The notes beneath the pieces were generated by a model. The model did not search any database, was not told the DNA's origin, and saw only the letters and a program-made list of their open reading frames with translations. 59,960 nucleotides of DNA from a virus, in IMG/VR virus record IMGVR_UViG_3300034374_009468, positions 1-59,960 of that record; one strand, 5' to 3'. Of this stretch, positions 32,082 to 47,000 are shown piece by piece. Each line of letters opens with the position of its first letter. Position 1 is the first letter of the stretch. The translations under genes and the position numbers were made by a program.

Positions 32082-35000
32082 ATATAACAATTTTTTAAAT
32101 TTTCAATAAACTCCTCTATAGTAACACTAGTATTATTAAATTCCTGAAATAAATCTTCTGCAGTCTTATTTAATTTTTTTATTTGTTCTGGTGTTAAATC
32201 ATTAAGGAATCCTTTAATTTTATTTTTAGCTTTTAAAGTTTTAATAAAAACATCAGATGGAGCTTCAACATCAATATCAATATCATCAAAATTAATATCA
32301 TCACCTTCTTCTGGAGTTTTTCCAGAAATAGTTTGTGCTTTTTGATCTATGATTTCTTGAGGTATTGAATCAATCATAGATTCTATATCATCAATATTAA
32401 AATCTGGTTCATTAGGATCTAAGTACTCTTTACCGTTTTTACTTTCTATAAAAGCTTTTATTTCTTTCCCTGATATTCTTTCACCAAACATAAAACCTCC
32501 TGCCCATTGAGAGAAAGCACCTTCTGGTTGGAACTCTTCATATTCAGCATAATTAGCAGTAATAAAATCTTCATTAACATCGTTTGCTGTTTTAGAAGTA
32601 CTATAACTCACAAGTCTAAAATGTCTATAACTCTCAGTAATAGAATCTCCAACTTTTAATACATAAGGTATTTCCATTTCAAACACTTCTCCTATAGTTT
32701 TATTACCATAAGTAACAAATTCTAAATTATTATTTCTTATATTAGACTTGATTAAACTTTTATTTATACGTTTATTTTTATCTTTTAATTTTTCACCTTT
32801 AAGTTTTAAACCTTTTCTTTCAGAACCATAACCTTTTATAGAACCAACTTCGGTATTTTTTTCAGGATATAAATCAATTATTAATTTAGAATTTGAAATA
32901 CTATCCCGTATATAAATATATTTAGAGCCTAGATTTGTATCTAAATCTATCTTGACTTGTTTTAATATATCTGACATAGCCTGTGCTATCTTAGGACTTT
33001 TCTCTTTGATTTTCTTATACTCAGGTATTAAATTATCTAAATAAACAATTTTTTTATAATTTTTAAATTCCTTCTTTGACTTACCACTAATAAAACTATA
33101 AAAAGATTCTTTGAACTGAGATAATTGGTCATCTGTAACCAATTTTCCATCTTTATTTTTATAAGGTATTCTTAAAGCATTTTTCATTATTCCAAACTTA
33201 GAAATTAAGTTTTTATCTGCATATATAAATAAAGTATCAGGATTTTCTTGTACGTCTTTTAAAGTAAACTCTCTTACTGAATTTATATCTGATTTTATAG
33301 TGACTAAACCTGCACGGAAATTTTTAAGTTTAAATCTTAATTTATTACTTTTTAAATAACCAATTATAAAATCTTGAAAAAGACTTTCTTCATCTGTACC
33401 AAAAGTATTTAACATGTTAGTTTCAGTAGGATTTAAAAAAGCAGTTTCAATACCGTCTATTTGCTCCAAATACCTTTCATATATAAAAGGTGTTACAGCA
33501 TCTAATAAAGAACCGTAGTTATAAGACATTCCGTCTTTTACCATTATATAATGTATCAATTCGATAACAGAATCTCTTGTATAAGGATTTGTATATAATT
33601 TTACTAAATCTGATTGAATCTTAATTTTTGCAGAATCATTTAATTTTACAAAAGTATTTGCCATAGCTACATTAATACCATAGTTATTGTTTTCATCTTG
33701 GGCTTCACTTGCTATTACAAAATATTTAAGGAAAAAATTATTAGGATCTCTTTCTCTTAAACTAGATACTAAATCAGTTACTTTCTTACCTTCTAACTGA
33801 GGATATAAAATACTATTAGATAAACTACCTATCATACTAGAACCTGAAAGTTCTAAATTTTGCATGTAAGCTTTAATAGTAATATAACTTAATAAATCTA
33901 ATCTGAACTTTTCTAATTCTTCATCTGATACTTGTCTAAGATCAATATTTCTAATAAACTTATTATACATATTCATAAAGACTTCTGTCCGTGTTAAAAA
34001 TACTCTAGGTAATAGTTTATCTTTTATTTCTACAAATATATTATGTAAATTTCCTTGCCAAGTATTTTTTAAAATAGGTCTTATGTTAATTACAACTTCT
34101 CCTTTTCTGATTCTTGAATCAAAATATTTTTTATATTCAGAGTTTGTTAAATTTAAACCTAATGCTTCAGCATCTTTTTCTTTTCTTAATACATCTGTGT
34201 ATCTTTTACCAGGACCTTTTGTATGATTTAAAACAGAACCTAAATGACCAGTATAGTTTTTAATTTGTAAAGCTGTATAAAATTGCTCTAGAACACTATA
34301 TGTAGCACTTATTAAATAAGGGTCCATTTCTTCTAACTTCTCACTATTAACTTCATTTGTGATTAAATATTCTAATAATTCATCATTTACAGAAATTAAA
34401 AGAGGAATTTCTTTTTTACCCTTAGCTTTATCAAATAATCCAGGTAAACTTCCAAGTTCAATTTCAGTTAATTTTTTAATACCTGGATCTGTAGGTGTCT
34501 CTTTGTTTATTGCTTTGAAATATAACTGCTGTATTAATGGGTTATTTATTAATAAAATTGATGTTTTTAAAGGAACACCTAAAGCAACCATATTTGCAAC
34601 AACAGCAAGAGCATCTTTATTTAACCCCAATTTTGCAGATAAACGCAATTTAGCATTATCTGTCATTGCAGTAATTAATGCAGATATTAAATATTGTTTT
34701 CTATAAGGTACTCCTTTACCATCATCTCCTGCATATTCACCATCAAAATCTTCATATAGTATCTCATCAAATACTAAATTTTTTGTTAGTAATTCACCAG
34801 ATTGCTCATCTCTAATAACAGGTAAAGAAATTTTATATTCTTTTAATAAACTTAAATATAAGTTTGGTAAAACAGCTGCTCCAATAGAATTAGCTCCTGC
34901 TTTATTGGCTTCAAAAGCTTTCATTTTATTCATTAAATTATCAATATCTACATCTTCTTCTGAGTTAAGATTTTCAAAATAAGGTATAGTTTTAGATAAT

Positions 35001-38000
35001 TCGTCTAATAGATCTGTTAAAGGTTTAGTATCTGCAGGTTCATGTTGAATAGCTACATCTCTACCTTTAGTATTTGTAATATGTTCATTACCAAGTAAAG
35101 CAAATTTATAATCTAATATTTTATTATTTATAGCTTCTGTATAAGGTTCTTCATCATATTTATTTTTATATGAAACATAATCTTCATATGTTAATGGCAG
35201 ACCTAATTGAATAATTGCTTTAGCAACATTTTCTGAAATATTTTTATCATCAATGTATTTTAAAACATTATTTGTTAAACCAGAAGGATTCTTTTTATTA
35301 AACTTATCTACAGCTGCTCCATATACAGAACCTTGTTTTTTAACATTCTTACTTACACTTTTTATGTAATGTTCATAACCTTCCTTATTATCATTAACAT
35401 TTCCGTATTCATAAAATTGCCCATTTTCATAGAAATAAGCTTTCATGTGCATGTACAATTTATCAATATCAAAATCGGCACCTGATATTTCTATTAATTC
35501 TCTAGCAACAACTACTGAAGAACCGTAATATCCTGGCATGAAGTCTACCCATTTAACATTCATAAATGAATGTTTATCTTGAGAAGGAATACGTACAGTA
35601 AACATTTTAGATAAAAAGTCAGGCATTTTCTGATTAGTTCTTGCAAACATTTTAGCCATATTGATTTCATGTGGAGCCATTATCATTTCAGAATATCTTT
35701 GACCTGTATATTTATATTTGTCTTTTTCTACTTTTACATATTCTTTCATATTGTCTCTTAATCTATCAATTATAATTACAGGTCCTTTTTTCACAGCTTC
35801 AGCTAAACCACTTAAGTTTTTATCATCTCCTGCAATAGGACCGTTGTCTATATTATATTCTATTGCATTAGCATCATACATTCTGTGAAATACATCTTCT
35901 CTAATAATTTCTTGTTCATCAGGCATACCATTTTTATCTACACTGTATACTTTTCTATAAACTCTTACACCCATATCAGATACTAATGCTGCAGAAACTC
36001 CAGGAATTTTAGAAGCCATAACACCTTTAGTAAAGAAACTTAAGAATAATTGCTCAAATTTTAATACTGTTTGTGGATTATTTAAGTTATATTTTTGTTG
36101 TCCGTTTTCATCTACAGAAAACATTTCAATAATGTTACTTGTAGCATTAGATGCTTCTAATCCAGCAGCAGCATACATTAAAAAACTATATAATTCAGGT
36201 AGTAAAGAATTAGCTTTTTTACTTTTATCTAGTAATTCATTAGCTTTTTCTAAGTCAAATCTAAATATTAAATTTCTCTTATTTGTATAGTTTAAACGAT
36301 CTCTGTTAGTTAAAGCTTCATTATAAACATTTCTTATCTGAGCAATTGTAAAAGTTTTACCGTTTATGATTACTTCTGTATCAGGATTTTGTTCTGAAGT
36401 TATTATTGTCCTAACTTGGTTAGGATCTGTTATTTCTATTTTATTAGATGGGTTTATGGTTTGCAATCTCATATATTCTGCATCCATATCCATTCTATTA
36501 TCTGTTGAGTATTCTCTTCCAGAAGTAGCATCTTCGAAGGTTTGAATATTCATTTTTAATTTTTTCAATGCTGAAGCTGGTGCAGCTAAAGCAAGAGTTC
36601 CTCTACCTTCTGCCCACTCTCTTTCTTCAAATTTTTCCATTGAAACTCTAAGATTGTGAAGAGCTATTTTATTAGGTTTAGGTTTCCATATTCCATCTTC
36701 TTCATAAGATGTATATTCTTTAGTTAAAAAGAATATTGATGTTTTTAAATAAATCTTACCGTCATCATAAACAAACTTTTTAGAGTTCATCATAGCTTGC
36801 ATTTTAGCATAGCTTTGACCCCCTTCTGCGGATTCTAATAATTCTTCATATGGTATTTCTTCACCGTTTTCAATTCTTTGTAATAATCTTAATTGTTTAG
36901 GTGTTGTTTTACCTAAACCAAACCAAAAATGTTTAAATGCTTTTATTGTCCCGTAAGTTTGACCATCCGCTATTTGAACATTAGATCCTTCACCATAACT
37001 TTTAGTATTTTCAGGATCTTGAAAACCAAACATTGATATGTGTTTAGTTTCATGCATTATACCAAATTCTTCTGCAATAGCAGCTGTAGCAGCTGTATCA
37101 CCAGCAGCATTAGAACCTTTAGCACGTTTTATTTCATCTGTACTATCTTTTAGAATTAAAGCTCTATCTCCTAATAATATTTGATTTAAAGCTGAAGTAT
37201 TTAACCAATCATTAAAAAATATTTGTTTGAGGTTATAAGTAAAGTCATCTGTTAAATTTAATAAGCTGTTAGATAAATCTACTTGACTTGTTTTTTTACC
37301 ATCTGCATTTTTTAAACCTTCTTTAATGTAAGAACCTAATAAAGTATCAGCAGAAATCTGAGACATTTCATTTAAGAATTTTTCAAATTCTTTTTCTAAT
37401 CTATTGATTAAGAATGCTTTAAATTCTTCCATTCCTCCTAATTGTTCAATAGCCTCTTCAAAACTTAAATCATTATTTTCTGCAATTATATTTTCAATTT
37501 CTGTAGCCCAATCTTTTAGCATTTTAGGATCTGAAGCTATTTCAGTTTCTTGAGTATCTTCTACATCTTGATCAATTCCTGCATAATCTTCAAAAGAAAC
37601 ATATTCTTCTGTTTGTGGTAAATTAAGTTTACCTGTGTCAAACCATTCTTTACTGAATATTACATTAGAAGGAATTGTACCTGCTTCGTTAAACATATCA
37701 ATTAATTCATCACCGCTGTAACCATTTAAAGACTTTTTACTTCCCACATGTCGGTAAGCAACTTTAAAAGTTTTATCTGGGTTAGCTCTAGCAGTCTCAT
37801 ACATTTGTTTAACATTTGCTGTTATTTGGGCTGGAGTTACACTTTTCTTTTTACCAGGCTCAGTAACTGTAGTTAATCCATAAGCATTACCAGAGTCAGA
37901 TAACTTATTATCCATTTTCTCTCCTTGTTTAACTCCGAATTGAGTACTAGCTACTAACGCTGCACCTCCTGTGCCCCTTGAAGGATTACCATTCACTCCA

Positions 38001-41000
38001 ATAGGATTACTACCAAATACAAATACTGTATTAGGCTCTGGGGTTATATTTCCTTCATAGTATTGTTCTGTTACTCCTTCTTTAATAGGATATGTCTGAT
38101 TTGAATTTTGTTTTTGTGCTTTTCTTAATTTATTATCTTTTAAAATTGATGTTAATTCCTTTCTCCAATTAGGGCTGTCCATGTTAATAGTAGGAATACC
38201 CTTTCTTCTAGCCATTTCTACAGCTTGCCCTGTACCACCTTTTGGTCTTAACGGATTATCTGTTTCTTTTGCCCAAAAAATAACAAAATCAACAGGAGTA
38301 TCTAAATTATCACCAAATACTTGATTAGTATTGCGAGCCATTAGTTTTAATGCTCCAGGCTTTAAATTTTTAGGAGATGGGTGTATTTCTTTTGCTATAT
38401 CTTGTTCTTTTTCTCTATTACCTTGATTTTCAGGACTAAATAAATTTTTCTTTTTTGCACCTCTTGAAAATGCAGCATCTGCACCTTCTTCTTTACCTTT
38501 AAATGTGACCCCTGTATTTAAAGTATAACCCAATTCTTCAAGATATTTAGCCACTTTTGTCATTGTATCTTTTACTTTTGGATCTGTACTTCTACTACCT
38601 ATACCAGCATAAGTCATTGTAGGAGTTGAAGATCTACCAGGTAGACTATTAAATATAGGTTGATTTTTTTTCGGGGGTTCAGGTTTATATTTTGAATCTG
38701 CAAATAATTTTTCATATTCTGAAATATCTGTACCTGTTAAAAAAGCATCTGTTAATATGTTTGTTAATTCTTGTTTATCTAAGTCAGATAATTTAGAAAA
38801 TTGTTTTTTAATCCATTCTACAAAACTTTTCCACCAGCCCCAAGCTTCTCCTTCTTGTTTTACAGCTTGTTCACCAATAGATTGTACTAAAGCTTCTTCA
38901 CTTCCCCATTTCTTAATGGCTTCCTTAACTATTGCTGAATTTCTAAATTTAGCAATAAAGAAGTGTGCATATTCATGTGGTATAGTATCTATTCTTTGAT
39001 TTACTAAGTCAATAAGAATTTTACCTTTCATTGAATCTACATCTTCAATGATTGCTTGACCTATAATTCGACCTTCATTTTTCTGATTAAATGTTTGAGG
39101 AGCATTATCTTCTGCAAAAGAAAAATATCTAAAACCTTTATTTGTAAACTTATATTTATCTTCTAAAAAAGGTTCAAAATAAATCAGATCGGCAATATCT
39201 TTAGCTCTACCCATATTAATTTTAGCTTCAAATATTTGTTTCCAATCTTTATAATAATTATCAAATACTTCAGGATAATTTCCTTCATTAGTTCTTAAAA
39301 AGAAATCTAAAACGTATTGTTTATTTAAACCTGTTTCAGGATCTATTTCTGTAGGATGAGTAACATGACCTGTAATAGTTAAACTTTCTGCATTTTTGTG
39401 ATCTTTTCCTATAAATACAACATCTAAAACAAAATCAGGAAACATCTGTTTGACATTCTGATACCAAGTCATTCTTTCAAGTAGTGGTGTAACTTCCTTC
39501 ATAAATGTCTTGTTATCTCTTTTAGCAGATAATTCCATACCTCTTGTAGATAACCATGTATAAAAAGGAACTGCAGTTGGTTCTTGTCTAAAAGTTTCTA
39601 ATGAAATGACACCATCTAAATCATGAAGATCTTCGTTAACAGATCTATATAAAGTTCCATATCTTCTTATTACTTGAGAACCACTTAACTTATAATTTAT
39701 AAAAGGATTTTCGAATAATTTTTCTAATATAGCTTTAGCAAAAGGATCTTTATTAAGAGTTTCTTGATAAAATTTTTGTTCAAAAACCTCCCCTTTTTCA
39801 TTCACTATATTGCCATTTTTATCTTTTTTATAACTTCTTAAAAATTTAGTATAATCTTGTTTGTAAACATCATCTACAATATCAAGAACTAAATTTTTTA
39901 ATTCTTCAGAATTATATTCATTAACAGCTGATACACCTAATATATTTTGATTAATCCAGTTTAACAATTTATTAAAAGCTCTAACTAAAGGATTTTCTGC
40001 ATATTTATTTTTAAAACCTTTTGCTTCAAAATAATCTTTAGTTAAATCAGGGTTTATTCTTTTTTCACCTATATAATTATTCTCATGTCCAAACTCTAAC
40101 ATTTCTGCTATGAAATGTATAATGGCTTGTTTATGAGCAAATGGATTAAAACCTTCTTTAGAATATTCTATATTTTCACTTATTAATTCATCATCATTAT
40201 ATGTATGATATTTATCATATATTTTTTTATAACCTTCCCAATTGTTTATAGATTTCCAAAGCTCTACACCAATAACACTTTTTTTACCTAAAAAAGTATA
40301 TATTATATTTGCTGTTTGTAAAGTGAGTTCTTTATTAGTAATCTTACTGCTTAATGACAAATACTTTTGTAAAGTATCAAAAGCTGCTAAAGGAGTACCT
40401 GTTTTAAATTTTAAAGAATCTAATAAGTCATTATCATTTTCTACTACTTTTATATTTAATCCTTCTATGAAAGTAATTAATTTATCAGCTAGTTGTCTAT
40501 CAAATTTACTTCTTCTTGTATCAGAAAATAATTGATTATATACATTTTTACCAGCTTTAAAAAATTCAGGTTTTTCTAAAATATTTAGTTCAATATTAGG
40601 ATAAACTTTCTTTAAAATTTCTATGATTTTTTGATAAGTTTCATAGTTTTCATCTGTTATATTTGACTCTTGTAAATCAGTAACTATATCTTGTTCTTGT
40701 TTTGCATATTCATCTTTAGTCATATACACATACATAGGGTTTCCTTGTAAAAAATCAGCTATTGCTTTTGAATGTGTATAGCGAGTTATATTTCCAAACT
40801 TTATTTCATATACAGTAGAACCTGTTAATTTTTCTTTATTTTCTTCAGTTACTACACTATTTCCAAATAAGTTAACGTAGTATAAAAAAGTAGAAGGTTT
40901 TACTATAGCAACTCTTCCTAAACCTACTATTTTTGTTTCTAAAGGTTTCGTCTTACTTTTTTTATCTGCAGATGATATTATGACATCTCTTTCTTCTTTA

Positions 41001-44000
41001 GCTGTAGTATATTTTAATACTTTAGATGCTGTTTTATTATCATAGATTAATATTCTTTGATCACCTCTTATTAAATTAATAAGTTGTTTTTCAGATGTTT
41101 TTAGATTAGATTCTTTAGTTATAACATTCTTTTTCTCTTTGACAGGAGTAAGGATGTATCTATTTTTACCAAATACTTGAGCTCGTTTTTTTCCTTTATT
41201 ATAATTTTCAATATCTCTTTGATCTCTAGTATTAGGATTTACATTCTTTTTAATTCTTTCAAATTCAGATATAATATTATTTATAAAACCTTGAAGAGCT
41301 TTTTCAGTTAATACAGGCATCCCTTCTTTATTATATTCTACAGTTTTTATTACTGGTAAATATGTTAAATCACCTGTATTAGAAGCTTCTAAGACACGTA
41401 TTAAAACAGGAGCTAATGCTACTTCTTCTTTTTCATTATTTTCATTTTCTACAATTACTGTATTGGATAATTTACCAGTGTACTTGTTAAATAATCCTGG
41501 ATAAGAATTTATAATAACATTTAAAAATTCTCTTGGTGTCAAATCACCATAAGTTTTACCAACACCTCCTGATTCCTCAATACCGTCTTCTGTTTGACTT
41601 ATTCTACCTTGTTTAAATCCAGATACTCTTGTTATATGTAAACCTTTGTTTCTTGCTAATTCATAAAAAGCTTCGTTATTCAAAAGCCAATTTCTAGTAA
41701 GGAACTCATCTTTTTTTAATTCATTTAATTTATCTTCATTATTTAATAGCAACATGGTTTTTAAATGGAAAGAAGATTTTTGATGTGCATATACTAAATC
41801 ACCATTAGGATTTTTAAATACAGATGCTCCAATTGTTTCATCAAATTCAGCATTAGCCATTGATATTTTTTTAAGTATTCTACCACTTCCTAAATCTCCT
41901 GTGGAAAAAATACTTATATCATTATCAATAGCAGTCTTCATATATTGAATATTAGTACTTGTTAATGATTCTACATTTGTATAAGCTTCTAATAATGTTG
42001 CTTGTTTTTGTGTTTTTATTTCTATATTTTGTAAAATCATATAAGCTATATATTGAGAGCTTAATATGATTCCTGTATATTTCATTAAATCTTCTCGCAA
42101 TTCTTTTGCTATTTCTGCTAATTCTATATCAGATATTGATTCTATGCTATTACCAGATATATAAGCTTCAAAATCTTCTAAAAATTCTTTAGCTTTATCT
42201 TTTAAAAGAACACCATCAACATCTTTAACCTTATCATTATATTTTTTATATATGTTAATATACGCTTGACCCCAAGTGTCTATTTGAGCATTGGCATCGT
42301 CTCTTTGAGAAGCTGAGTAAATATATATTTCGCCATCATTATTTCTATGTATAAATAAGTAATCTACTCTAAAGTTTTCTAACCCACTTAATAAAGCATT
42401 TAAAAAGAAAGGATCTTTTGTTTTACTTGACCAATCACCATTAGTAATATCTTCTTCTGCTATTCCTAATCTGTTAAAAATTCTATTTACTACAGCTCTA
42501 GTGTGAGGATTATGTTCCCCAAACAATAAAAGTTTATTAAGTATTTCTGTAGGATTTGTAGTATTAGCAGTAGCTTTTAAAATACCATTATAAGCATAAG
42601 CAAAATCAACAGGAACTATTAATCTTTCACCTTCTTTTAACTCTTCATGATTAAACATATCACTTTCTTCTACTGTAGTAGTCATTATAAACTTTCTAAG
42701 CATTGATGATATAGAGTTCCATCCTCCATAATTACTAGCATCTTTATCCCAATCATTAACTGTTCTTAAACCCTCATCATCTTCTTGTTCTTCATATACA
42801 TAAATAGAATCATCTATTTTTACATCTACTAAACTTAAATATGTAGTAACAGCTTTTTTTATTTCATCATCAAAACGTACAAAAGCTGCATAGAAATCAT
42901 TTAAAATAAGCTTTAATTCAAAACTTAATTCTTTATTAAACGGTTTAGTAAAATCATATAACTCTTTATAATCTTTAATTACCTCATCTAATATTTCATT
43001 CCTTGTTTTTTCTTCAAAATCATCATCTCTATAATTTGCTTTACTTATTCTAAATGCTTCCTCTCTTTGCAAGTAAGTTGCTGCTATACTTCTAATCATA
43101 GCATTTGCAGCATCTGTATCCAATGTTTTATATAAATTTCTTTTAGCATCTATTACTTCATAAGGTATCATTATAGCATTGGCTTCTACTGTAATACCTT
43201 GTTCAGCTGCTAATGTAAATCTATTAATTACTGGAGTTGAGGATTTAAATTTACCAGAATCTATATTTTCATATAATCTTCTTAATTCATTTTTAGTAAA
43301 TCTTGAGAAAAAGGCTTTAATCCACTCAATTAATCTTGCAAAAAATGATTTGTTTGCAGGATCAGTTTTAGTAGATTTTGGAGATTGTTTAAATAATTCA
43401 AATTGATCTGCTAAATATTCTTCGTAATAAAGTTTAACTAAATCAGATCTAGATAGATCTTGATATTCTGAAGTTAAATTTTTAAAATCATTTAAAGCTT
43501 TTTCAAAACTTATACCTTCTTTTCTTAGTTTAGCTCTTACTTCTTTTGCAGCAAGTCTTAAATATTTATTTTGTTGTTCGTCTGTTAATAAAAGTCTAAA
43601 TACAGCGTGAAATGCTTCATGATATCTAAAAGGTGTTTCAGCTCCTGTATATAAAGTACCTTTTACTCTCATACCACCAGCTATATCTGATAGAGCTAAA
43701 GCAAAAGCTCCTACTCTTACACCACCAGATTTCATATTATTACCTAATACAGCTAAATCTTTAATATCAATATAATCAGGTAAATTTTTAGCTGCCCAAT
43801 CTAAAAATACATTTATATTTTCAACATCTATTTCATCAAGAACTACACCTTTTAAAATCTTATTACCTGTTATTTGAGACATTAAAACATTAAGATCCCT
43901 TTTTAAATTATTTAATTCTTCATCATTATCTACTATACTTCTGTCTCCTTTTAAAACAGCTTGTTCAAATAATTCTTCTTGTTTTTTTCTAATAATAGAT

Positions 44001-47000
44001 TCTAGTTCTGATATTCTGTCAGATAGCGTATCCTTATCTAAATATTCATTTACAGTTATTCCTGATTCTTTAATGGTTGGAGTTTCTTGTATATCCTCAT
44101 CTTTTTTTAATTCTTCAGTTTTATATTTATTTTCTATTAATTTAATTTGATTGTAAAATTCATTTTTAATGTCATTAATATTATTAGTTTGATTTTCTGT
44201 TGCATTTTCATCAAAAATATTCTCTATTCTTTGAACATAAGATTTTAATATTTCTTTTTCTTCTCTATATTGTTCAGATATTAAATCTACTTCTTTTGAT
44301 AATTTATCAACATATTCTTTACTAAAACCTGGAACATCCTCAAACTTTTCATAAAAAAATTGCTCTATGATTTTTCGCTTATTATCATAAAATGCTAATT
44401 CTATATCTGTTAATATAGCTCCTTCATTTAGTATATTTATTATTTCATTATTTATATTAATTATCTTTTCAGCAGAATTTCCTAATAACTCATCTAAATC
44501 TTCAACTTCTTCTTCAGATATTTTTTCATCAATTTTAACTTCAGGTTTTTCTTTTTCTATTAAATCTCTTTTCTTTTTTTCAGCTTCTACAATTAAAGGA
44601 ATATCTTTTGTAGCCTGAATATCTACATCATTTTGCGAAATGGTTATTTGATATTCTTTTCTTACCTCTCTTGAATGATTTGTTTCTGTATTATTTAATA
44701 TTTCTTCAACAGTTGCTTCATTTGAAATATTCTTTCTAATATCATCAACAGTAATATTTACATTTATACCTAGCTCTTTTAAACGTTTATTGACGTTGTT
44801 AAAATGTTCTTGAAACATGTCAAAATAAACATTATATTTATCTTCTCCATCTTTTATTTTTTCTTGAGCTTCTATTATTTCATTAAAACCTATTCTTTCA
44901 GCACTATTTTGATTGTATTTATTTTTTAATTGCTTTTCGTATTTTTTTGTTTTGTTGTCATATTTAAGAAATTGTATTTCTATTCTTCCTCTAGGATCTA
45001 ATTCTAAACTAATTATTGTATTTGGTTTAGATATAATGTAAATTTTACTATCAATTTGTTCATCATTAAATTTTACATTATAAGCTAGATTTCTTAAATC
45101 TTGCTTCTCTGCAGTTTTTTTTGTATCTTCTATTAAATTTTCATTTACCGTTTTTTCACTTTGTTTTATTAAAGCATCAACAAAAGAAACAAATTCATCT
45201 CTATCTAATTTACTAGGTTTTAATTCTACAAGAGTATACTCACCACCTTGATTTTTTACAACTAGTACATAAGCTCCTTTATTTCTGGCAGTTTTATATA
45301 ATTTTTCTCCTAATTCATCTTTTATTTCTCTATGTCTAGATGCTGGATTAACACCATTTTCAAATTTTATAGTACTTAAGGTTTTATCTCTTCTAGTAAA
45401 TACTCTTTCACCTTTTTCATTGACAGTAAATTGTTTTCTGTTATCATATATTACTATATTCTTACCATCAATAGTATTATAATATAATGCATTAGGGCTT
45501 ATACTTTCTCTTTCATTTTCTTTAAATCTGTTTGTCATGTTAAAATAAAAACCCGCATTTTCTAATTCTTCAGGTGTAATTATTAAAGGTCCTTCTGTTT
45601 TAGTTTCTTTAGTTGTATCTTCTAAAGCAGCTAATTCAGCATCATATTTAGCATTAATTTGTTTTTTAAGTGAACCTTCTCCGTAAAAAGATTTTGCGTC
45701 ATATATAACATAAAAAGGAGCTGCATTAGTATTGCTTATTATGTGGTTGATAACTTTAACACCTTTTACTTCAGGATTAGACTGTTGAAAATCATTAAAT
45801 AAATGAAACACATAAGGAGCATCTTTTGCTTGATCTGTGCCGTTATATTCTTCTTTTGCAGTTTTAGCAGTATATTTTCCAGAAGGATTTTGAGGAGTGT
45901 TAATTTTATAACCTAAAGAAATTAAATAATCATATAATTCTGCTTCTGTCATATTAGCATCTATTACTACAAAATCAGAATCGTTAATTTCACCCTCTAT
46001 AGGCTGACCATATCTATTAACAAAAAAGGAGTTTGTAACAGATGCTACGTTTAACCCATTTCCAAATTGACTTATTTGTTGCCCCTTTTCTTTTTGGAAA
46101 GACTCAAAATTAAAATCTTCAGGTTTTACTTTAGTGTGATGAAAAACAGGTTTTACTTTATCTAACTCTTCTTGTCTTCTTTTTTCTATATCAGCTTTTT
46201 GATTTCTTAAACTTGACAAAGATTTTTTAGATTCTACTAATCTTATTAAATTAGCTTGTATAGCAAAATTCTCTTTAATCTTTTCTAAATCTGCATTGTC
46301 TATTTCTTCATTATATTTATAAAATATATTTCTTGCTGTAAATAAATCAATATTTCTAGGATCTATTACATTACCTTCATTATCATAAATTATAAAATTC
46401 TTATTTGGTAAATAAGCTATTATACCTTCGCTAGAATCTGAAACATTTAAACCTGCTTTTTTTAAGTCTCTATCAATTTGATTTCTCAATTCTAGGTCAG
46501 ATATTCGTATACCAATACTATACTTATCGGAAACTCTGCTTAATTGTGAATTAGGCTCTTTATCTGTAAAGGTAAATTCTCTTTCTGTAACAGTTCCTGA
46601 TTTAGGATTATCTGAAACAACAAGTTCTAATCCTTTTCTTTGTTCAGGTGTTAGATTTGAAAATATATAATCTAATCTTTGAATAGCACTAGCTCTATCT
46701 TCACCTTCATTTTCATATGGAATGTATCTTATTGGATCATTTATTCGTATCCTAGATACCTTATCTGATTTAATTGTAGGAGTTAATTTATCAATTGAGT
46801 AATTTTTTTTAAACTCTTCTGGAGAATTAATTGTTATAATTGTACCATCTTCTGAGACAATTTCCAGAGTATTAGTCACTTTAATTTTTTCTGGTGTTGA
46901 TAATACTTGAAACTTTTCTTCTCCTGAAAAAATATACGCTCCTTGAAATAGGGTGACTCCGCCATATTGAAAATCAACAGGTAAATCATTACTGTGATAT

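Noticed and set aside
32082-32090. TTG start for the 1,878-residue virion protein
   Set aside because: ATG 32081 overlaps the upstream stop as ATGA, the coupling seen repeatedly in this genome.
37040-37054. HETKH as a third zincin site in the giant protein
   Set aside because: The motif (residues 4592-4596) lies in the polymerase part in a setting with Gly/Phe-rich loops and no third ligand pattern. Probably chance.
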